64,000 bases of DNA from Pseudomonas sp. WS 5079 (lineage in GTDB: Bacteria > Pseudomonadota > Gammaproteobacteria > Pseudomonadales > Pseudomonadaceae): positions 62,001-126,000 of the forward strand of contig NZ_JAAQWN010000008.1 in assembly GCF_012985465.1 (NCBI RefSeq), read 5' to 3'. Below are positions 8,884 to 18,303 of the stretch, one piece after another; position 1 is the stretch's first letter; each line of letters starts with the position of its first letter. The position numbers and the translations under genes were made by a program. Under the pieces are notes generated by a model. It saw only the letters and a program-made list of their open reading frames with translations, had not been told where the DNA came from and did not search any database.

Positions 8884-9238
8884 GGGGATTGGCAGGCCTG
8901 CAGTTGAGGAAAAAGCACCAAAGCAGTTCATCGCCCTACGATCGCGCACTAAATTGGCACTGCGTGCTCTACCCTTCTACAGAGGATATGAACCGCTTTG
9001 GCGCGACGACTGTTGAAGACAGCAATGACTTGCGGGTTTTTCCACGGGTTTTAGTGATTTAGGGTAAGGTTTTTCAAGGCTTTGGCCGAAACCGCCCGCA
9101 TTGCGCGCAAACCTTTGGGCTGGCGCACCATGGCAAAGCAAAAGCTGTACCAGACAATTGCAGTGAACCTTCAGCAATGCCGGCGACTCTCAAGCAAAAC
9201 CCCGTTCAAGCACCAGACAGCCACTCACGGAGATAACC
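8884..9238. other. 355-base divergent intergenic region
   Basis: This separates the ammonium transporter from the DUF883 operon and must hold both promoters. It is less GC-rich than the flanking genes. I see no open frame with family character and no perfect hairpin. A GGAG lies 7-8 bases before the DUF883 start. Confidence 0.5.
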
Positions 9239-9553
9239 ATGGCCAGAAAAACGGCGAAGACTGCTCAAGAAATACTGATGGAAGATTTCCAGACCCTGGT
9301 CAGCGACACCGAAAAGCTGCTGGATGACACCGCGATTCTGGCCGGTGACCAGGCTGATGAACTGCGCTCGAAGATCCACGACAGCCTGCTGCAGGCCCGG
9401 GAAACCCTGAAATTGACCGAAGATTCCCTGCGCGAACGCGGCAAGGCGGCGGTCACCGCCACCGAGGACTATGTACAGGCCAACCCTTGGCAATCCGTTG
9501 GCATCGCTGCCGGCGTGGGCTTTCTGATCGGCCTGCTGGCTACAAGGCGCTAA
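9239..9553 (+). CDS. DUF883/ElaB-YqjD-like membrane-anchored protein
   Basis: A 104-residue protein with an amphipathic helical body and one C-terminal membrane anchor (GIAAGVGFLIGLLATRR). This is the layout of E. coli ElaB and YqjD, stationary-phase inner-membrane proteins that associate with ribosomes. It is the first gene of a three-gene unit matching yqjD-yqjE-yqjK, starting two bases upstream of the next gene's ATG. A GGAG Shine-Dalgarno precedes the ATG. Confidence 0.9.
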   Translation: MARKTAKTAQEILMEDFQTLVSDTEKLLDDTAILAGDQADELRSKIHDSLLQARETLKLTEDSLRERGKAAVTATEDYVQANPWQSVGIAAGVGFLIGLLATRR

Positions 9554-9555
9554 TC

Positions 9556-9942
9556 ATGTCTATCGGCGAAACCGGCTCGTCCACGGGCCCAAGTTCCTCA
9601 TCGCGGCGCCTCGGCGCGGCTGTCCTGGGCTTGCTGCACAGCCATGTCGAGCTGTTCGGCATCGAGTTGCAGGAACAGAAGGCACGCACCGTCAGCCTGC
9701 TGCTGTTTGCCGGACTGGCATTGGTGTTCGCCCTGTTGCTGCTGGTGGGGTTGTCGGCGCTGGTCATGATCCTGGTCTGGGATACCTATCGCCTGACCGG
9801 GATCATCAGCCTATGCGTGTTTTACGTACTCGCCGCAGCGTTCTGCGGGTTGCGCTTGAAGGCCGCGGTGTTCGATGAATCCACGCCTTTCCACGCCACC
9901 CTCGAAGAGTTGGCCAACGACCGGGAGCGCCTGCTGCCATGA
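9556..9942 (+). CDS. YqjE-family (phage-holin-superfamily) membrane protein
   Basis: A 128-residue protein with two predicted membrane helices (about residues 48-75 and 86-108) between short cytoplasmic ends. This matches YqjE, which databases place in a 'phage holin' superfamily although it is a chromosomal envelope protein. The ATG at 9556 follows the preceding stop by two bases, and the stop overlaps the next start (ATGA), so the three genes are translationally coupled. Function is unknown beyond association with the ElaB-like protein. Confidence 0.88.
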   Translation: MSIGETGSSTGPSSSSRRLGAAVLGLLHSHVELFGIELQEQKARTVSLLLFAGLALVFALLLLVGLSALVMILVWDTYRLTGIISLCVFYVLAAAFCGLRLKAAVFDESTPFHATLEELANDRERLLP

Positions 9943-10280
9943 GCCTGACTGAACTGCCGCAAACCAATTCCCGGCGGGAAATGCGCAAGGCCTTGATCCG
10001 CCTGCGCATGGAAATGCACCGCCAGGAAATTCGCCACGAGTCCCAGCAATTGCTGCTGCCCTTGCAAAAAGTGCGCAACCTGGGCCAAAGCTGGCAGGAC
10101 GGGTTCGGGATCAAGCATGCGCCGCTGTGGGGCGTCGCCGCTGTGACCCTGCTGGGATTCTTCACCGGCAAAGGCGCCAAGGGTGGCAGCATCGGCACCA
10201 TGACCCGCCTGGTAAGGCTTGGTGCAGGGCTGATCCCCTTGATCAAGCTCGCGATGCAGGGTGCCTCCCGCAAGTCCTGA
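9939..10280 (+). CDS. YqjK-like hypothetical protein
   Basis: A 113-residue protein, third in the ElaB/YqjE-like operon and joined to the previous gene by an ATGA overlap. The N-terminal 60 residues are highly charged and helical (RREMRKALIRLRMEMHRQEIR). The C-terminal half has two weakly hydrophobic stretches (APLWGVAAVTLLGFF and GAGLIPLIKLA). Its position and layout match YqjK-like partners; sequence conservation in this family is low, so the link rests mainly on context. Confidence 0.75.
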   Translation: MSLTELPQTNSRREMRKALIRLRMEMHRQEIRHESQQLLLPLQKVRNLGQSWQDGFGIKHAPLWGVAAVTLLGFFTGKGAKGGSIGTMTRLVRLGAGLIPLIKLAMQGASRKS

Positions 10281-10312
10281 GACAATTGGCTGCATTCTTG
10301 CAAACGGATCAG

Positions 10313-10347
10313 GCCCGGTTCCCTCCCTACAGGTACCGGGCTTTTTT
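10313..10347 (+). terminator. Rho-independent terminator after the YqjE-type operon
   Basis: Arms GCCCGGT and ACCGGGC are separated by 15 bases and followed by six T residues. The next gene has its own Shine-Dalgarno just downstream. Confidence 0.75.
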
Positions 10348-10374
10348 CATGCCGAAGCACCCTAAGGAGGCTCT

Positions 10375-11538
10375 GTGATTGACGGGCAACCGCTCGCCTG
10401 TTTCCAACCATTTATCGACACCGCCACCGGGCGCATTGCCGGGGTGGAAGCACTGGGCCGCCTGCGCCAGGCAGATGGTCAACTGCACTCGGTCGGCCCC
10501 CTGTTCGCCGATGCCCGCACGCCCACTTCGGCGCTGCGGCGCCTGGATCGCAAGATCCGCGACAACGCCCTGAGCCGCCTGCATGAGGCGCCTGAAGACT
10601 GGTTCCTGAGCCTCAATATCTCGCCACGCTGGATCACCCTGCTGCGACCGGGTCAAGCCCTGCCCAGCCTGAAACAGCTACAAGCCCATGACGTCGATCC
10701 AAAGCGCATCGTGTTTGAGATCACCGAATTGGGAGGCGACAGCCAGCGCCTGGCCGAGGTCGTCGCCCGCTACCGCGAGGCGGGAGCGCGGATTGCCATT
10801 GATGACTTTGGTGCCGGGTATTCCCAACTGGATCGGGTCCTTGCCCTGCGCCCGGATATCCTCAAGCTGGATATGCGCCTGTTCCAGGCAGCGGCCCTCG
10901 GCGGACCCAGCGGTGAGGTGGTGCGCGCCCTGGCGCAAATGGCGGAAAAAACCGGATGCTGGATCATTGCCGAAGGCGTGGAAACCGAAGCGCAACTGCG
11001 CTTTGCCCTTGAATGTGGCGCGCGGTATGTCCAGGGCTACCTGTTTGCCCAGGCGCAACTGGAGTGGTTCGCCGCCGACGCATTCGTCCCGCGTTTCGCC
11101 GTGCTGCGCCAGGCTTACGTGCAGCACAAACTGGCCGAGCGCGGGCGGATCATGCTGCTGCGCCAGCAACTGATCGAACTGATGCAGATCCTGCAGGGCT
11201 GGGCGCTGGCCCAGGAGCCTCTCAGTCAATTGCCCTGGCTGCCGGGCTTTCCCCGGCTGCTGCGGTTTTATCAGTGCGATCGCCACGGCACCCAACTGAC
11301 CCCCAACTTCGAGTGGCGCCAGGATGCCTGGCAAGCCGACAGCCACTACCTGGGCCACAACTGGTCATGGCGCCCTTACTTCTATCACCTGCTGGCCGAA
11401 GGCTGGGAGGAACGCCGCTTGATTCTGTCCAGTACCTACCGCGATGCCACGACCAATCAATACTGCCTGACAGCAGGACAATTCTTCGATAACGGTCAGC
11501 GCCTGCTGTTAATCGATATTGACGCCGCCGGCCTGTAG
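10375..11538 (+). CDS. EAL-domain cyclic-di-GMP phosphodiesterase with YkuI-type sensor domain
   Basis: A 387-residue cytoplasmic protein. Residues about 1-230 form an EAL domain, and about 240-385 a PAS-like domain resembling the C-terminal sensor of B. subtilis YkuI (conserved NWSWRPYF and STYRDATT). The EAL catalytic set appears complete: Glu in VEALGRL, Asn in SLNIS, Glu in FEITE, both Asp in DDFGAGYS, Lys in LKLD, Glu in AEGVE and Gln in QGYLF. It is therefore predicted to hydrolyse c-di-GMP, modulated by a ligand at the C-terminal domain. The start is GTG with an AAGGAGG ribosome-binding site about seven bases upstream. There is no GGDEF or receiver domain. Confidence 0.9.
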   Translation: MIDGQPLACFQPFIDTATGRIAGVEALGRLRQADGQLHSVGPLFADARTPTSALRRLDRKIRDNALSRLHEAPEDWFLSLNISPRWITLLRPGQALPSLKQLQAHDVDPKRIVFEITELGGDSQRLAEVVARYREAGARIAIDDFGAGYSQLDRVLALRPDILKLDMRLFQAAALGGPSGEVVRALAQMAEKTGCWIIAEGVETEAQLRFALECGARYVQGYLFAQAQLEWFAADAFVPRFAVLRQAYVQHKLAERGRIMLLRQQLIELMQILQGWALAQEPLSQLPWLPGFPRLLRFYQCDRHGTQLTPNFEWRQDAWQADSHYLGHNWSWRPYFYHLLAEGWEERRLILSSTYRDATTNQYCLTAGQFFDNGQRLLLIDIDAAGL

Positions 11539-11610
11539 TTTTTCGCTTGCTCCAGGCCCGCCGAACCGGGAAGCTGGGGGTCGACATTCATCCCACGGAG
11601 AGCCCTCGCC

Positions 11611-12942
11611 TTGGATTGGCCTACCCTGCTTACCCGCGAACGCCTTGGAAAACCGCTGCACAGCCCAGAAGAGCTGGGCCGCAGCCCGTTTCACAAAGAC
11701 CATGACCGGATCATCTTCTCCGGGGCCTTTAGGCGCCTGGGCCGCAAGACCCAGGTCCATCCGGTGACCAGCAACGATCATATCCACACCCGGCTGACCC
11801 ATTCGCTGGAAGTCAGTTGCGTGGGGCGCTCCCTGGGCATGCGCGTCGGCGAAACCATTCGCAGCGCCCTGCCTGACTGGTGCGACCCCAGCGACCTGGG
11901 CATGGTGGTGCAATCGGCCTGCCTGGCCCATGACATCGGCAACCCGCCGTTCGGCCATTCCGGCGAAGATGCGATCCGCCACTGGTTCCAGCAGGCAGCC
12001 GGCCGTGGCTGGCTGGACGACATGAGCAGCGCCGAGCGCAATGACTTCCTCAATTTCGAAGGCAACGCGCAAGGGTTCCGCGTGCTGACGCAATTGGAAT
12101 ATCACCAGTTCGACGGCGGTACGCGCCTGACCTACGCCACCCTGGGCACCTACCTCAAATACCCATGGACCGCCCGCCACGCCGACTCCCTGGGCTACAA
12201 GAAACACAAGTTCGGCTGCTACCAGAGTGAATTGCCGATCCTTGAACAGATCGCCCAGAAACTCGGCCTGCCGCAACTCGAGGAACAACGCTGGGCACGC
12301 CACCCACTGGTGTACCTGATGGAGGCCGCCGACGACATCTGCTACGCCTTGATCGACCTGGAAGACGGCCTGGAGATGGACTTGCTGGAGTACGCCGAGG
12401 TCGAGTCGCTGCTGCTGAACCTGGTGGGCGATGACCTGCCGGAAACCTACCGGCAACTGGGGCCCCAGGACTCCAGGCGACGCAAACTCGCGATCCTGCG
12501 GGGCAAGGCCATCGAGCACCTGACCAACGCCGCCGCGCGGGCGTTCGTCGAGCAACAGCAGGCGCTACTGGCCGGGACCTTGCAAGGCGACCTGGTGGAA
12601 CATATGCATGGCCCGGCCAAACGTTGTGTACTGAATGCCAAGGACATGGCACGCAAGAAAATCTTCCAGGACAAGCGCAAGACCCTGCATGAGATCGGCG
12701 CCTACACCACCCTGGAGATCCTGCTGAACACCTTCTGCGGCGCTGCCCTGGAACAGCATGGCGGCCGTACTCCATCCTTCAAGAATCGACGCGTCCTGGA
12801 TTTGCTGGGCAACAGCGCACCCCATCCTGACTGGCCGCTGCATCGCTCATTCCTGCGCATGATCGACTTCATCGCCGGCATGACCGATAGCTACGCCAGT
12901 GAGATGGCCCGGGAAATGACCGGGCGCTCCTACCCTCAATGA
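11611..12942 (+). CDS. dgt: Deoxyguanosinetriphosphate triphosphohydrolase-like protein
   Basis: A 443-residue HD-domain phosphohydrolase that removes triphosphate from dNTPs. The metal-binding residues are seen in RLTHSLEVS, in AHDIGNPPFGHSGE (the HD pair), and in a later aspartate in the AADDICYALIDLEDG region. Length fits the Dgt family. The likely start is TTG at 11611, with GGAGAG about 12 bases before it; the conserved sequence begins immediately after, and no ATG lies upstream in frame. A hairpin follows the gene. Confidence 0.9.
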   Translation: MDWPTLLTRERLGKPLHSPEELGRSPFHKDHDRIIFSGAFRRLGRKTQVHPVTSNDHIHTRLTHSLEVSCVGRSLGMRVGETIRSALPDWCDPSDLGMVVQSACLAHDIGNPPFGHSGEDAIRHWFQQAAGRGWLDDMSSAERNDFLNFEGNAQGFRVLTQLEYHQFDGGTRLTYATLGTYLKYPWTARHADSLGYKKHKFGCYQSELPILEQIAQKLGLPQLEEQRWARHPLVYLMEAADDICYALIDLEDGLEMDLLEYAEVESLLLNLVGDDLPETYRQLGPQDSRRRKLAILRGKAIEHLTNAAARAFVEQQQALLAGTLQGDLVEHMHGPAKRCVLNAKDMARKKIFQDKRKTLHEIGAYTTLEILLNTFCGAALEQHGGRTPSFKNRRVLDLLGNSAPHPDWPLHRSFLRMIDFIAGMTDSYASEMAREMTGRSYPQ

Positions 12943-12948
12943 GCCATG

Positions 12949-12974
12949 GCCCAGGCAGGTTTTCCTGCCTGGGC
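12949..12974 (+). terminator. Hairpin downstream of dgt
   Basis: A perfect 11-base stem (GCCCAGGCAGG/CCTGCCTGGGC) with a TTTT loop. No T tract follows, so termination strength is uncertain. Confidence 0.6.
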
Positions 12975-13189
12975 GCTTGCCTCGAAGAATCGACCTACGC
13001 AAGCACCAGAGCAGCCTGATCGAATTTGCCCCAACACCCGATGAATAATCACCCCTCTCTTATCCACCCCAGCGCTCAGCTCCTACATTCACGCAAACCC
13101 AAGATAGCCCGACGTCTTGCTCACAGGGCAAACAGACACAGGCACTGGCTGGCATCTTTGCGCCTACAGCTACTTCCACGGAACTTCCT

Positions 13190-13591
13190 ATGCCCGAACG
13201 ACAATTGCGCATCCTGCTGGTGGAAGATCACCCGTTTCAACTCCTGGCCATTCAGTGCCTGCTCAAGAGTTTCGGCTACGACCAACTGACACCCGCCGCA
13301 AATGCCGAGCAGGCAATCAAGTTGATGCGTACAACCGAGGTCCCCTTCGACGTGATGTTATGTGACCAATGCCTGCCCGACCTCACCGGGTTGGAGCTGG
13401 TGGAGATAGCCAGCCATGCAGGCTTTGTCAAAAGTGCTGTATTGCTAAGTGGCCTGCCCGCCCTCGAACTGGAATATTTGAAAACCCTGGCAATACAACG
13501 TGACTTGCGCCTGCTTGGATATTTGGCTAAGCCCTTGAACAAAGAAGCCTGGATCGAATTGATCAACCAATCAGCGCTAGCCCACGACTAA
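13190..13591 (+). CDS. Stand-alone receiver-domain protein resembling the RocR receiver
   Basis: A 133-residue single-domain response regulator. Acidic residues are in LLVEDHPFQ, the phosphoacceptor is the Asp of MLCDQCLPD, and the switch lysine is in YLAKPLNKE. Line by line it resembles what I remember of the N-terminal receiver of P. aeruginosa RocR (LxLEDxPFQ, then a CDL-type acceptor, then the GKPF lysine), but the EAL output domain is absent. Because it sits beside a BvgA/BvgS-type pair like that of the roc locus, it may be a phosphate sink or a connector. An ATG at 13190 with a GGAA stretch before it is used. Confidence 0.85.
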   Translation: MPERQLRILLVEDHPFQLLAIQCLLKSFGYDQLTPAANAEQAIKLMRTTEVPFDVMLCDQCLPDLTGLELVEIASHAGFVKSAVLLSGLPALELEYLKTLAIQRDLRLLGYLAKPLNKEAWIELINQSALAHD

Positions 13592-13946
13592 CGAGTCCCC
13601 ATCTGGCATTTACCCCCAAATCACCCGGCAAAGCTGAAGTACCCTACTGCATCAACATACCGAGAGCTGCCAAAGTAACTTTTCAAAATTTAACGTAGGA
13701 CATTAAACGCATTCACAAATGAAATATCGCCCCCATCCCTCTTACAAATAACACTGCACAGCTTTCAAACCTTTCACCTAGGAAACTCTTACAACACGGC
13801 CAACAAAGCCTTAGCGCGTTGTAGTCCAATACCTTTTTTATGGTAGGAATTTTCCTGTTTTATATCTGCTCAGCCTTCCCTTCATGCTCCTACCCTACCT
13901 TCTGAGCTAATGTGCGCGCTTATTTTCACTAGTATGGAATTGGCTC
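13592..13946. other. 355-base AT-rich intergenic region before the BvgA-like regulator
   Basis: The base composition drops sharply compared with flanking genes. It holds no credible open frame. Candidate regulatory elements are short inverted repeats: AGGAA-TT-TTCCT at 13845-13856 and the TTTCACCTAGGAAAC segment at about 13777-13791. BvgA-type regulators bind inverted T/C-rich heptads, so one of these could be an autoregulatory site, but this is only suggestive. Confidence 0.45.
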
Positions 13947-14573
13947 ATGAATACAGTCTTTATTATTGACGACCACCCGGTTATTCGACTTGCAATCCGA
14001 ATGTTGCTGGAACATGAAGGTTACAAAGTTGTCGGCGAAACAGATAACGGTTGTGATGCAATACAAATGGTCCGCGAATGTCTGCCAGACCTCATCATAC
14101 TTGATATCAGCATCCCCAAGCTCGACGGACTGGAGGTTCTCTGCAGGTTCAATGCAATGAGTACTCCAATGAAAACGTTGATTCTGACCGCCCAGTCCCC
14201 GACACTTTTTGCCACACGCTGCATGCGTTCAGGAGCCGATGGTTATGTCTGCAAAGAAGGTGATCTGAGTGAACTACTAAGTGCCATCAGGGCTGTACTT
14301 TCAGGTTACAACTATTTCCCAAGTCAAGCATTGAACACCACCGGCGCCGAACTCGGCGAAAATGAAGAACTGAATCTTTTCAAGTCAGTCAATGACCGAG
14401 AACTTATGGTCTTACAACTTTTTGCACAAGGCCGTACAAACAAGGAGATTGCCAAAGGTATGTTCCTCAGCAATAAAACGGTCAGCACTTATAAAAAACG
14501 ACTAATGCAAAAACTCAAGGCCAAGTCCTTGGTAGAACTTATCGAGATGGCAAAACGCAACGCGTTAGTGTGA
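13947..14573 (+). CDS. BvgA/EvgA/RocA-type LuxR-family response regulator
   Basis: A 208-residue regulator with an N-terminal receiver (IIDDHP acidic pair; phosphoacceptor in LIILDISIPKLDG; LTAQ switch; Lys in GYVCKEGD) and a C-terminal LuxR helix-turn-helix (NDRELMVLQLFAQGRTNKEIAK). It is the natural partner of the following unorthodox sensor gene: the stop codon TGA overlaps the GTG start of that gene. Codon use is AT-rich compared with neighbours (a sampled line near 14281 is about 45% GC), suggesting horizontal acquisition or relaxed selection. P. aeruginosa RocA1 controls fimbrial genes; the target here is unknown. Confidence 0.9.
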   Translation: MNTVFIIDDHPVIRLAIRMLLEHEGYKVVGETDNGCDAIQMVRECLPDLIILDISIPKLDGLEVLCRFNAMSTPMKTLILTAQSPTLFATRCMRSGADGYVCKEGDLSELLSAIRAVLSGYNYFPSQALNTTGAELGENEELNLFKSVNDRELMVLQLFAQGRTNKEIAKGMFLSNKTVSTYKKRLMQKLKAKSLVELIEMAKRNALV

Positions 14574-17500
14574 GAAACAGGATGCCAAGGCGTTTAAAGG
14601 ACTATCTAATCATTTTGAGTGCCGGGCTGTGCTTGAGTACAGCCGTGTCAGCCACTCAAACCGCTCCAGAACGCTACTCATTGCTGAGTCGTGCCGGTAC
14701 CGTTCAGTTGGACACCCAACTGAACCCCACGCAGCGCCAATGGCTACAAAACAAACGTGAGTTGGTGCTGGGAACCTCGACACCCGACTACCCGCCCTTC
14801 GACATAACCGCCAGCGGCCACGATTACGAAGGTATTACTGCCGACTACGCGGGGATCCTGGCCAAAGCCCTGGCATTGCCCGTCACGGTGTTGCGCTACC
14901 CCTCGCGGGAGGCGGCCATCCAGGCGCTGGAAGACGGGAAAATCGACTTGCTGGGCAGCGCCAACGGATTTGAAGCGAGCAACGCCGACATTGTCCTGTC
15001 AACGCCCTACGCGGTCGACCAGCCGGTACTGGTCACCCGTGACGCAGAAACCCGCCCGCTCAATGACGGGCTGGCGGGCATGCGCTTGAGCCTTGTCTAC
15101 CACTACCTGCCGCTAAAGGACGTCGAAGCGCTGTACCCGAATGCGATCATCCAGGTCTATCCGTCTTATTTGAATGCGCTGAACGCCGTGGCCTTCGACC
15201 AGGCCGACGTGTTCCTCGGCGATACTATTTCCACCCATTACATGATCAACAAGGGCTACCTGAAGAACATCCGCATGGCCACTTTCGGCAAGCACGAAGC
15301 CTACGGCTTCAGCTTTGCCATACACCGCAACCAGCAAACCCTGCTGGGCATCGTCGATGCGGTCCTGGCAGGCGTAGGGACCTACGAGCGGGAAAACATC
15401 GCCAAACGCTGGAGTGCGGGTAGCGATATCCTGTTGACCGACCACAAGCTGCAGTTGAGCCAACGTGAAGAGCGCTGGCTTAAGGACCACCCGGTGGTAA
15501 AAGTGGTCATCAACGGAACCCTCGCGCCACTGACGTTCATCGATTCCGACGGCCAGTTGCGTGGCATGACCGCTGACCTGCTGGAGTTGATACGGCTACG
15601 CACGGGCTTGCACCTGGAGTTCCAGAACACCCGCAACGTCAACCAAATGATCGAGCAGGTCGAAAACGGCAACGCCGATATTATTGCCGCCATCAGTCCC
15701 AGCCGCGAACGCGAAGCCAAGCTCGACTTCAGCCGTCCCTACCTGCAGAACTCCTACGTTCTACTGACACGCAAGGAGCCTGGAGCGCCCTCGACTCTTG
15801 AGCAACTAGCGGGAAAAAACTCGCGATCACCGAAGGCAACCCCTTGGTGGACTATCTGCGCCGGGAGTATTCGCAGATCACCCTGGTGGAGGCCAGCGAT
15901 ACCTTCAAGGCCTCGGAAATGCTGGCCCAGGGGCATGTGGATGGGGCCGTCAACTCATTGGTTATTGCCAACTACTTCCTCTCATCTCATTTCTTCCAGG
16001 GCCAATTGCAGATCAGTTCGAGTATCGGTACACAACTGGCCTCGTTCTCCCTGGCCACCTCACGCAGCGCCACCGAACTGGCCTCGATCCTCGACAAAGC
16101 ACTGCTGAGCATCGCGCCGGATGAACTTGGGGTGATCAACAACCGCTGGCGTGGCTACACAGCCGCATCCGACAGCTACTGGCGCAACTACCACCGCTTG
16201 ATTATCCAGATCATCAGCGCCGCCGGGCTGCTGCTGCTTACATCCCTGGCCTGGAACGGCTATATGCGCCGGCAAATCAAGCACCGGCAGATGGCAGAGC
16301 GGGCCCTGAGCGATCAATACGAGTTCATGCGTGCCCTGGTCAATGAAACCCCGCACCCGATCTACGTGCGCGATCGCAACGGTTTGCTGCAGACCTGCAA
16401 TGACAGTTACCTGCAGGTCTTCGGCGTCAAGCGCGAGGAGGTCATCGGCAAGAGTGTCATGCAGAGCAGCCTGGCCAGCGAGGCGCAAGCCAACCAGTAT
16501 CATGCCGACTATCTGCGGGTGGTGGCCGAAGGCAAGCCGCTGATCGTTGACCGCCCGCTGCATATTCGCGGGCAACACCTGACGATCTACCACTGGATCC
16601 TGCCTTACCGTAACTCCGTTGGTGAGGTCCAGGGCATCATCGGCGGCTGGATCGACATCAGCGAACGTCGCCAATTGTTCGATGACCTGCGCGCAGCCAA
16701 GGACCGCGCCGATGAGGCCAATCGCGCGAAAAGCACGTTCCTGGCAACCATGAGCCATGAGATCCGCACCCCCATGAACGCGGTGATCGGCATGCTGGAG
16801 TTGACCCTCAAGCGTGCCGACCACGGGCACCTGGACCGCCCGGCCATCGAGGTGGCCTACAACTCGGCCAAGGACTTGCTGGAGTTGATTGGCGATATTC
16901 TCGACATCGCGCGCATCGAGTCGGGCCGCCTGAGCCTGACGCCGGAGCGCGTCAACCTGCGCGAACTGATCGAGTCGGTAGTGCGGGTGTTCGATGGCCT
17001 GGCACGCCAGAAGAATCTCAACCTGCTGTTGGCGTTCAATCCCGGCGTCGACGAGCGTGACGTACAGATCGATCCGCTGCGCTTCAAGCAGATCCTCTCC
17101 AACCTGGTGAGCAATGCCATCAAGTTCACCGAACAGGGCGAGGTAAAGATCAAGGTGGATATCCAGGCCACCGGGCAGCCGCAGCAAATCCAGATGAAAC
17201 TGGTGGTCGAGGACACCGGCATCGGTATCAGCCGCGACGACCAGCAACGCCTGTTCGAACCTTTTTCCCAAGCCGACAATTCCGGGCACCTGGCCAGGAG
17301 CGGCGCGGGTCTTGGACTGGTGATCTGTCGCAGCCTGTGCGAGATGATGGGCGGGCAACTGGCCTTGAGCAGCGTGCCCAGTGTCGGCACCCAGGTATTT
17401 GTCTCGCTGCAGATGACCAGCCTGGCACCTGCCTACCCGCTGATCGAGTTCAAGCCTGCGCCCCAGGATGCGGCGGCAATCCTGAATGTGCTGGTGGTGG

Positions 17501-18204
17501 ACGACCATCCGGCCAACCGCCTGCTCATGTGCCAGCAACTGGGCTTCCTCGGGCACCGGTTCACCGCGGTCCAGCACGGCGCGGCGGGGTTCCAGGCCTG
17601 GCGCCAGGAACACTTCGACCTGATCATCGCCGACTGCAACATGCCGGTCATGAATGGCTATGAGCTGGCCCGTGCGATCCGTGAACATGAACAACGGGAA
17701 AACATGCCGCCCTGCATCATCCTGGGCTTCACCGCCAATGCCCAGCCGGAGGAAAAACAGCGCTGCCGGGATGCGGGGATGAGTGACTGCCTGTTCAAGC
17801 CCATCAGCCTTACGACACTGGAGCGCCACCTGGCCGAGATCACCCCGACGGCGCCAGCGCGGATCTTCGACCTCGATAGCCTGAACGCCCTGACTGGCGG
17901 AGATCCGTTGTTAAGCCGGCGCCTGCTGGAAGAACTGTTGAGCAGCAGCCGTCGTGATCGCGAGGAACTGATGGCATTGCTCGCACAAGGCGCTCACCAG
18001 GACCTGATCGACCAGGCCCATAAGATCAAGGGCGCCGCCAGGATCGTCCAGGCCCGCACGCTGGCCGAGCAATGCGAGATGCTGGAGCAGGCTGGCGAGG
18101 ATGCGGATCGGGCCCAACTGGCCATCTGGGTCAAGGCCATCGAAAACGCCATGTGCGATCTTGAGCAAGTGCTGCAAGAGCAACTGGATACCCTCACCCT
18201 GTAG
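14570..18204 (+). pseudogene. BvgS/EvgS/RocS-type unorthodox sensor histidine kinase, interrupted by a -1 frameshift
   Basis: The gene would encode about 1211 residues: signal peptide, two periplasmic Venus-flytrap (SBP_bac_3) domains (about 60-285 and 300-525), one membrane span, a PAS domain, HisKA (MSHEIRTPMNAVIG), HATPase, a receiver (VVDDHP, IADCNMP) and a C-terminal Hpt (QAHKIKGAARI). This is the BvgS/EvgS order and length. Translation in the first frame runs into the wrong frame after GGA AAA AAC at 15812-15820 and stops at 16108. The remaining frame is open from 15802 to 18204. One missing A in the A6 tract explains it; the tract also reads as a -1 slippery heptamer. No ribosome-binding site serves the downstream half. 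Either a true null, a sequence error or recoding. Confidence 0.88.
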
Positions 18205-18287
18205 GAGCCGGTTTGCCGGCGATGGTCGCTAACGAAGACGTGGGGCACCTGACGCCCCCACGCCATCGCAGGCAAGCCAGCTCCCAC
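18201..18287. repeat. REP-like inverted pair
   Basis: Two roughly 25-base elements in opposite orientation (GTAGGAGCCGGTTTGCCGGCGATGG and its imperfect complement at 18263-18287 around CCATCGCAGGCAAGCCAG) form a BIME-like pair after the sensor gene. Such elements are common between Pseudomonas genes. Confidence 0.75.
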
Positions 18288-18303
18288 AGGCAATGCAGCT
18301 CAT

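Noticed and set aside
8884..9000. Sigma-54 promoter upstream of the ammonium transporter
   Set aside because: A TGGCAC sequence is present but on the wrong strand, and its GC element is two bases too close; no proper GG-N10-GC match was found on the minus strand.
9556..9942. Prophage holin gene
   Set aside because: The holin label reflects a broad superfamily. Its neighbours are ElaB/YqjK-like, and no lysin, integrase or structural phage gene is present.
14140..14600. Transposon scar as cause of the AT-rich signalling segment
   Set aside because: No terminal inverted repeats or target-site duplications could be identified around 13.0-18.2 kb.
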